A stretch of DNA of 48,420 nucleotides from JBBQNJ01 sp038329845 (GTDB lineage Bacteria > Planctomycetota > Phycisphaerae > Tepidisphaerales > Tepidisphaeraceae), in the NCBI GenBank assembly GCA_038329845.1, contig JBBQNJ010000033.1, positions 1 to 48,420 of the forward strand. The letters run 5' to 3'. A program made the translations under genes and the position numbers. Positions 46,612-48,420 of the stretch are shown here, piece after piece. Below the pieces are notes generated by a model, which made no database searches, was not told where the DNA came from, and saw nothing but the letters and a program-made list of their open reading frames with translations. Every line of letters begins with the position of its first letter. Position 1 is the first letter of the stretch.

Positions 46612-46733
46612 CGGCAAGCGCGTGCAGGCACTGCGGCGCTCGCCGTGTTGGGCCAACCGTGGCGAGTTCTTCGCCCTTGGCGTGCGTGCGGCGCGGCAAG
46701 GCCGGGCGGTTGGCCGAAGAAAGCATCGAGTTC

Positions 46734-46805
46734 GCGGGCGTAATTCAGTGGTAGAATGCAGCCTTCCCAAGGCTGACGTCGTGGGTTCGAATCCCATCGC
46801 CCGCT
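46734..46805 (+). tRNA. tRNA-Gly, anticodon CCC
   Basis: A complete cloverleaf: acceptor GCGGGCG/CGCCCGC, D-arm ATTC...GAAT, anticodon stem CAGCC/GGCTG with loop TTCCCAA giving anticodon CCC, T-arm GTGGG/CCCAT with TTCGAAT, discriminator U followed by TTTTT. CCA is not encoded. A tyrosine recombinase gene starts 128 bp downstream in the same orientation, so the 3' end of this tRNA is a probable attachment site. Confidence 0.97.
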
Positions 46806-46882
46806 TTTTCCATAACTAGCGCTGACTTCGCGTGTTGCGAAGACCCGCCTTCGGGCGGAGCGGCCGTAACCGATGGCCGGAA

Positions 46883-46910
46883 GCGAGTAGTAATACTCGT
46901 ATCTACTCGC
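46883..46910 (+). promoter_or_regulatory. Mutually exclusive hairpins upstream of the integrase gene
   Basis: Three CGAGTA/TACTCG half-sites lie in a row (46884-46889, 46894-46899, 46904-46909). The middle one can pair with the first (loop of four) or, competing with that, the outer pair can form an 8-bp stem GCGAGTAG/CTACTCGC. This is the form of an operator array, recombinase arm sites or an attenuator. The integrase start is 24 bp downstream. Confidence 0.5.
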
Positions 46911-46933
46911 CTCCATAGCTCGGAGACGGCGCT

Positions 46934-48286
46934 ATGCCCGCTCAGACCCCCAGCGCGATCGTTTCGATTCCCCCCACGAAATCCGCTGCCCCGCCGGCAC
47001 GAATTCCCAAGCTCCGCCACCACAAGGCGACGGGCCAAGGGTACGTGCAGCTCGGCGCACGCTTCATCTACCTGGGTCGCTACGGCGACCCGGCGACGCT
47101 CGAGAAATACCACCGCACCATGGCCGAGTGGATGGCGGCTGGCCAGCAGTTGGCCGTGCCCGCCGAGCACATGACCGTCAAGGAGCTGCTGGCGCGCTTC
47201 TGGGTCTGGGCCGAGGGATACTACGGCGACGGCCCCGAGGCCTACGAGCTTTCCAAATACCGGCGGGCGATGAAGCCGCTCAAGGCGCTCTACGGCCAGA
47301 GCCGCGCCTGTGCCTTTGGCCCGGTGGCTCTGCAGGCGGTCCGGCAGCGGATGATTGAGCTGGGCTGGTGCCGCCCGACGGTCAACGCCATGACCATCCG
47401 CGTGCGCAACATCTTCCGCTGGGCGACCAGCCAGGAGATCCTGCCGGCGACCATCTTCCACGGCCTCCAGTCCGTGACCGGCCTGCGCCATGGGCGCAGC
47501 GGGGCGCGCGAGAGCGAGCCGGTGCGCCCGGTCGACCGCCAGCTCGTGGAGGCAATCCGCCCCCACCTCAACCGCCAGGTCGCGGCGCTGGTCGATCTGC
47601 AATTGCTCACCGGCGCGCGGGGCGGCGAGTTGCTCAAGCTCCGCCCCTACGACATCGATCGTTCGCGGGCGATTTGGACGTTCACGCCCGATCAGCACAA
47701 GACCGCCCACCGGGGCAAGACACGCACGATCTATTTCGGCCCCAAGGCGCAGGCGGTGCTGCGACCGTTTCTGCTGCGACCCGGCGACGCTTACCTCTTC
47801 TCACCCGCCGACGCCGAGCGCGAGCGCCGTGAGGCCCTTTCCGAGCAGCGCAAGACGCCAGCTTCGTGCGGCAACCGCCCCGGCACCCACCGCTCGGACG
47901 ATCCGCTCTGCTCGCCCGGGGCGTTTTACGCCCGCGGCACCTACCGCCAGTCGATCCATTACGCCTGCGACGCAACATTCCCGCCGCCAGAGGACCTGGC
48001 ACGCAATCGCGTGCTCACCGGCAAGACGCGCACGCGCTGGGAGACGAAGGCTGAATGGCGCCAGCGCCTCGGTGATGCGAATTGGGCCCAGCTCAAGCGC
48101 TGGATCAAGGAGCACCGCTGGCGGCCGCACCAACTCCGCCATACCGCGGCCACCGAGATCCGCCGGGAGTTCGGCCTTGAGGCGGCGCAGATCGCGCTGG
48201 GCCACTCCTCGGCCCTGGTGACCGAGGCCGTCTACGCCGAGCGAGATGCGACCAAGGTGGAGCAGGTGATGATGAAGATCGGATAG
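46934..48286 (+). CDS. Tyrosine recombinase/integrase of a tRNA-Gly-associated element
   Basis: A 450-residue site-specific recombinase. The N-terminal half holds a SAM-like core-binding domain (KELLARFWVWAEGYYGDGPEAYELSKYRRAMKPLKALYG, then RQRMIELGWCRPTVNAMTIRVRNIFRWATSQE). The catalytic domain has TGARGGELLKLRPYDID (Arg, about residue 228), HQLRHTAATEIRREFG (His/Arg, about 398-401), LGHSS (second His) and the nucleophile in AVYAERD (about 432). An insert of about 80 residues between strand and helix (GTYRQSIHYACDATFPPPEDL) is unusual for phage integrases. CGGAGACGG precedes the start. Position beside a tRNA 3' end implies an integrated element extending to the right beyond the window. Confidence 0.92.
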   Translation: MPAQTPSAIVSIPPTKSAAPPARIPKLRHHKATGQGYVQLGARFIYLGRYGDPATLEKYHRTMAEWMAAGQQLAVPAEHMTVKELLARFWVWAEGYYGDGPEAYELSKYRRAMKPLKALYGQSRACAFGPVALQAVRQRMIELGWCRPTVNAMTIRVRNIFRWATSQEILPATIFHGLQSVTGLRHGRSGARESEPVRPVDRQLVEAIRPHLNRQVAALVDLQLLTGARGGELLKLRPYDIDRSRAIWTFTPDQHKTAHRGKTRTIYFGPKAQAVLRPFLLRPGDAYLFSPADAERERREALSEQRKTPASCGNRPGTHRSDDPLCSPGAFYARGTYRQSIHYACDATFPPPEDLARNRVLTGKTRTRWETKAEWRQRLGDANWAQLKRWIKEHRWRPHQLRHTAATEIRREFGLEAAQIALGHSSALVTEAVYAERDATKVEQVMMKIG

Positions 48287-48420
48287 TCATTCCGACGGCC
48301 CTCCAAGAGGTCGCGGCGTCGCCCACAACACCGCCCCCGCGACCATATTTGTTGCGCCCGCGCAGGGGCGCGGGGGGCGGGTGGCCCACCGCCCACATCG
48401 AGCCTGGCGACAGCAGGGAA

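Noticed and set aside
46468..46743. 91-codon plus-strand frame before tRNA-Gly(CCC)
   Set aside because: It overlaps the promoter candidate and the tRNA, has no ribosome binding site and reads as low-complexity Arg/Ala/Pro sequence.

Overview
The window looks like a chromosome segment from a GC-rich planctomycete, most likely of the class Phycisphaerae. This rests on family content, not on a marker gene: two pseudopilin-type proteins with the FT(L/I)VELLVVV N-terminus and an H-x-DG C-terminal motif, a PEP-CTERM protein, a XylR-like AraC regulator, a GntR regulator with a LacI-type ligand domain, a DUF2934 protein and a Lrp-like siroheme decarboxylase fusion. Coding density is high and most starts have recognisable ribosome binding sites.

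Layout. 1-1350: a decayed IS4-like transposase fragment, then a HicA/HicB toxin-antitoxin pair behind a palindromic operator candidate. 1500-4270: an amidohydrolase and a three-gene DUF883/YqjE-like membrane stress cluster. 4550-13313 (+ strand): a cytochrome c maturation and tetrapyrrole block, ccmE-ccmF-lipoprotein-ccmA-ccmB-ccmC-ccmD-hemA-ahbAB, with several ATGA overlaps. CcmE carries Cys in place of the heme-binding His and no ccmG or ccmH is present, which is the arrangement of the variant System I*. An unrecognised lipoprotein with four LPxGHPD(I/V)S repeats sits between ccmF and ccmA. 13315-24621 (- strand): RNase E/G with a long charged tail, a regulatory PTS set (hpf, ptsN, ptsH, ptsI), a DUF502 membrane protein, a cyclophilin, citrate synthase and a B12-binding radical SAM enzyme. 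24879-32740: a Lon-substrate-binding-like protein, DUF2934, a GntR/LacI regulator divergent from leuB, tRNA-Gly(UCC), a YihY/BrkB protein, and pyruvate phosphate dikinase behind a consensus sigma-70 promoter with a leader of about 310 nt.

33335-37108 is gene-poor and repeat-rich. Two near-identical palindromic elements with short tandem repeats on their flanks bracket a dehydrogenase and an oligogalacturonate-lyase-like gene. Each element abuts what looks like the truncated remains of another gene. This is the least explained structure in the window.

37109-46376 holds a small coiled-coil protein and then a five-gene minus-strand run for polysaccharide breakdown and the cell surface (PEP-CTERM protein, two pseudopilins, a putative polysaccharide lyase, a parallel beta-helix protein). 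It is transcribed divergently from a XylR-like regulator. The leader of the PEP-CTERM gene is tandemly duplicated, including its ribosome binding site and start codon. 46734-48420: tRNA-Gly(CCC) followed by a tyrosine recombinase, the typical left edge of an integrated element that would continue beyond the window.

Taken together, the central block handles heme synthesis and attachment to cytochromes. The PTS/HPF cluster and PPDK concern carbon and energy state, and the right third is an accessory polysaccharide-use region shaped by repeats and integration.
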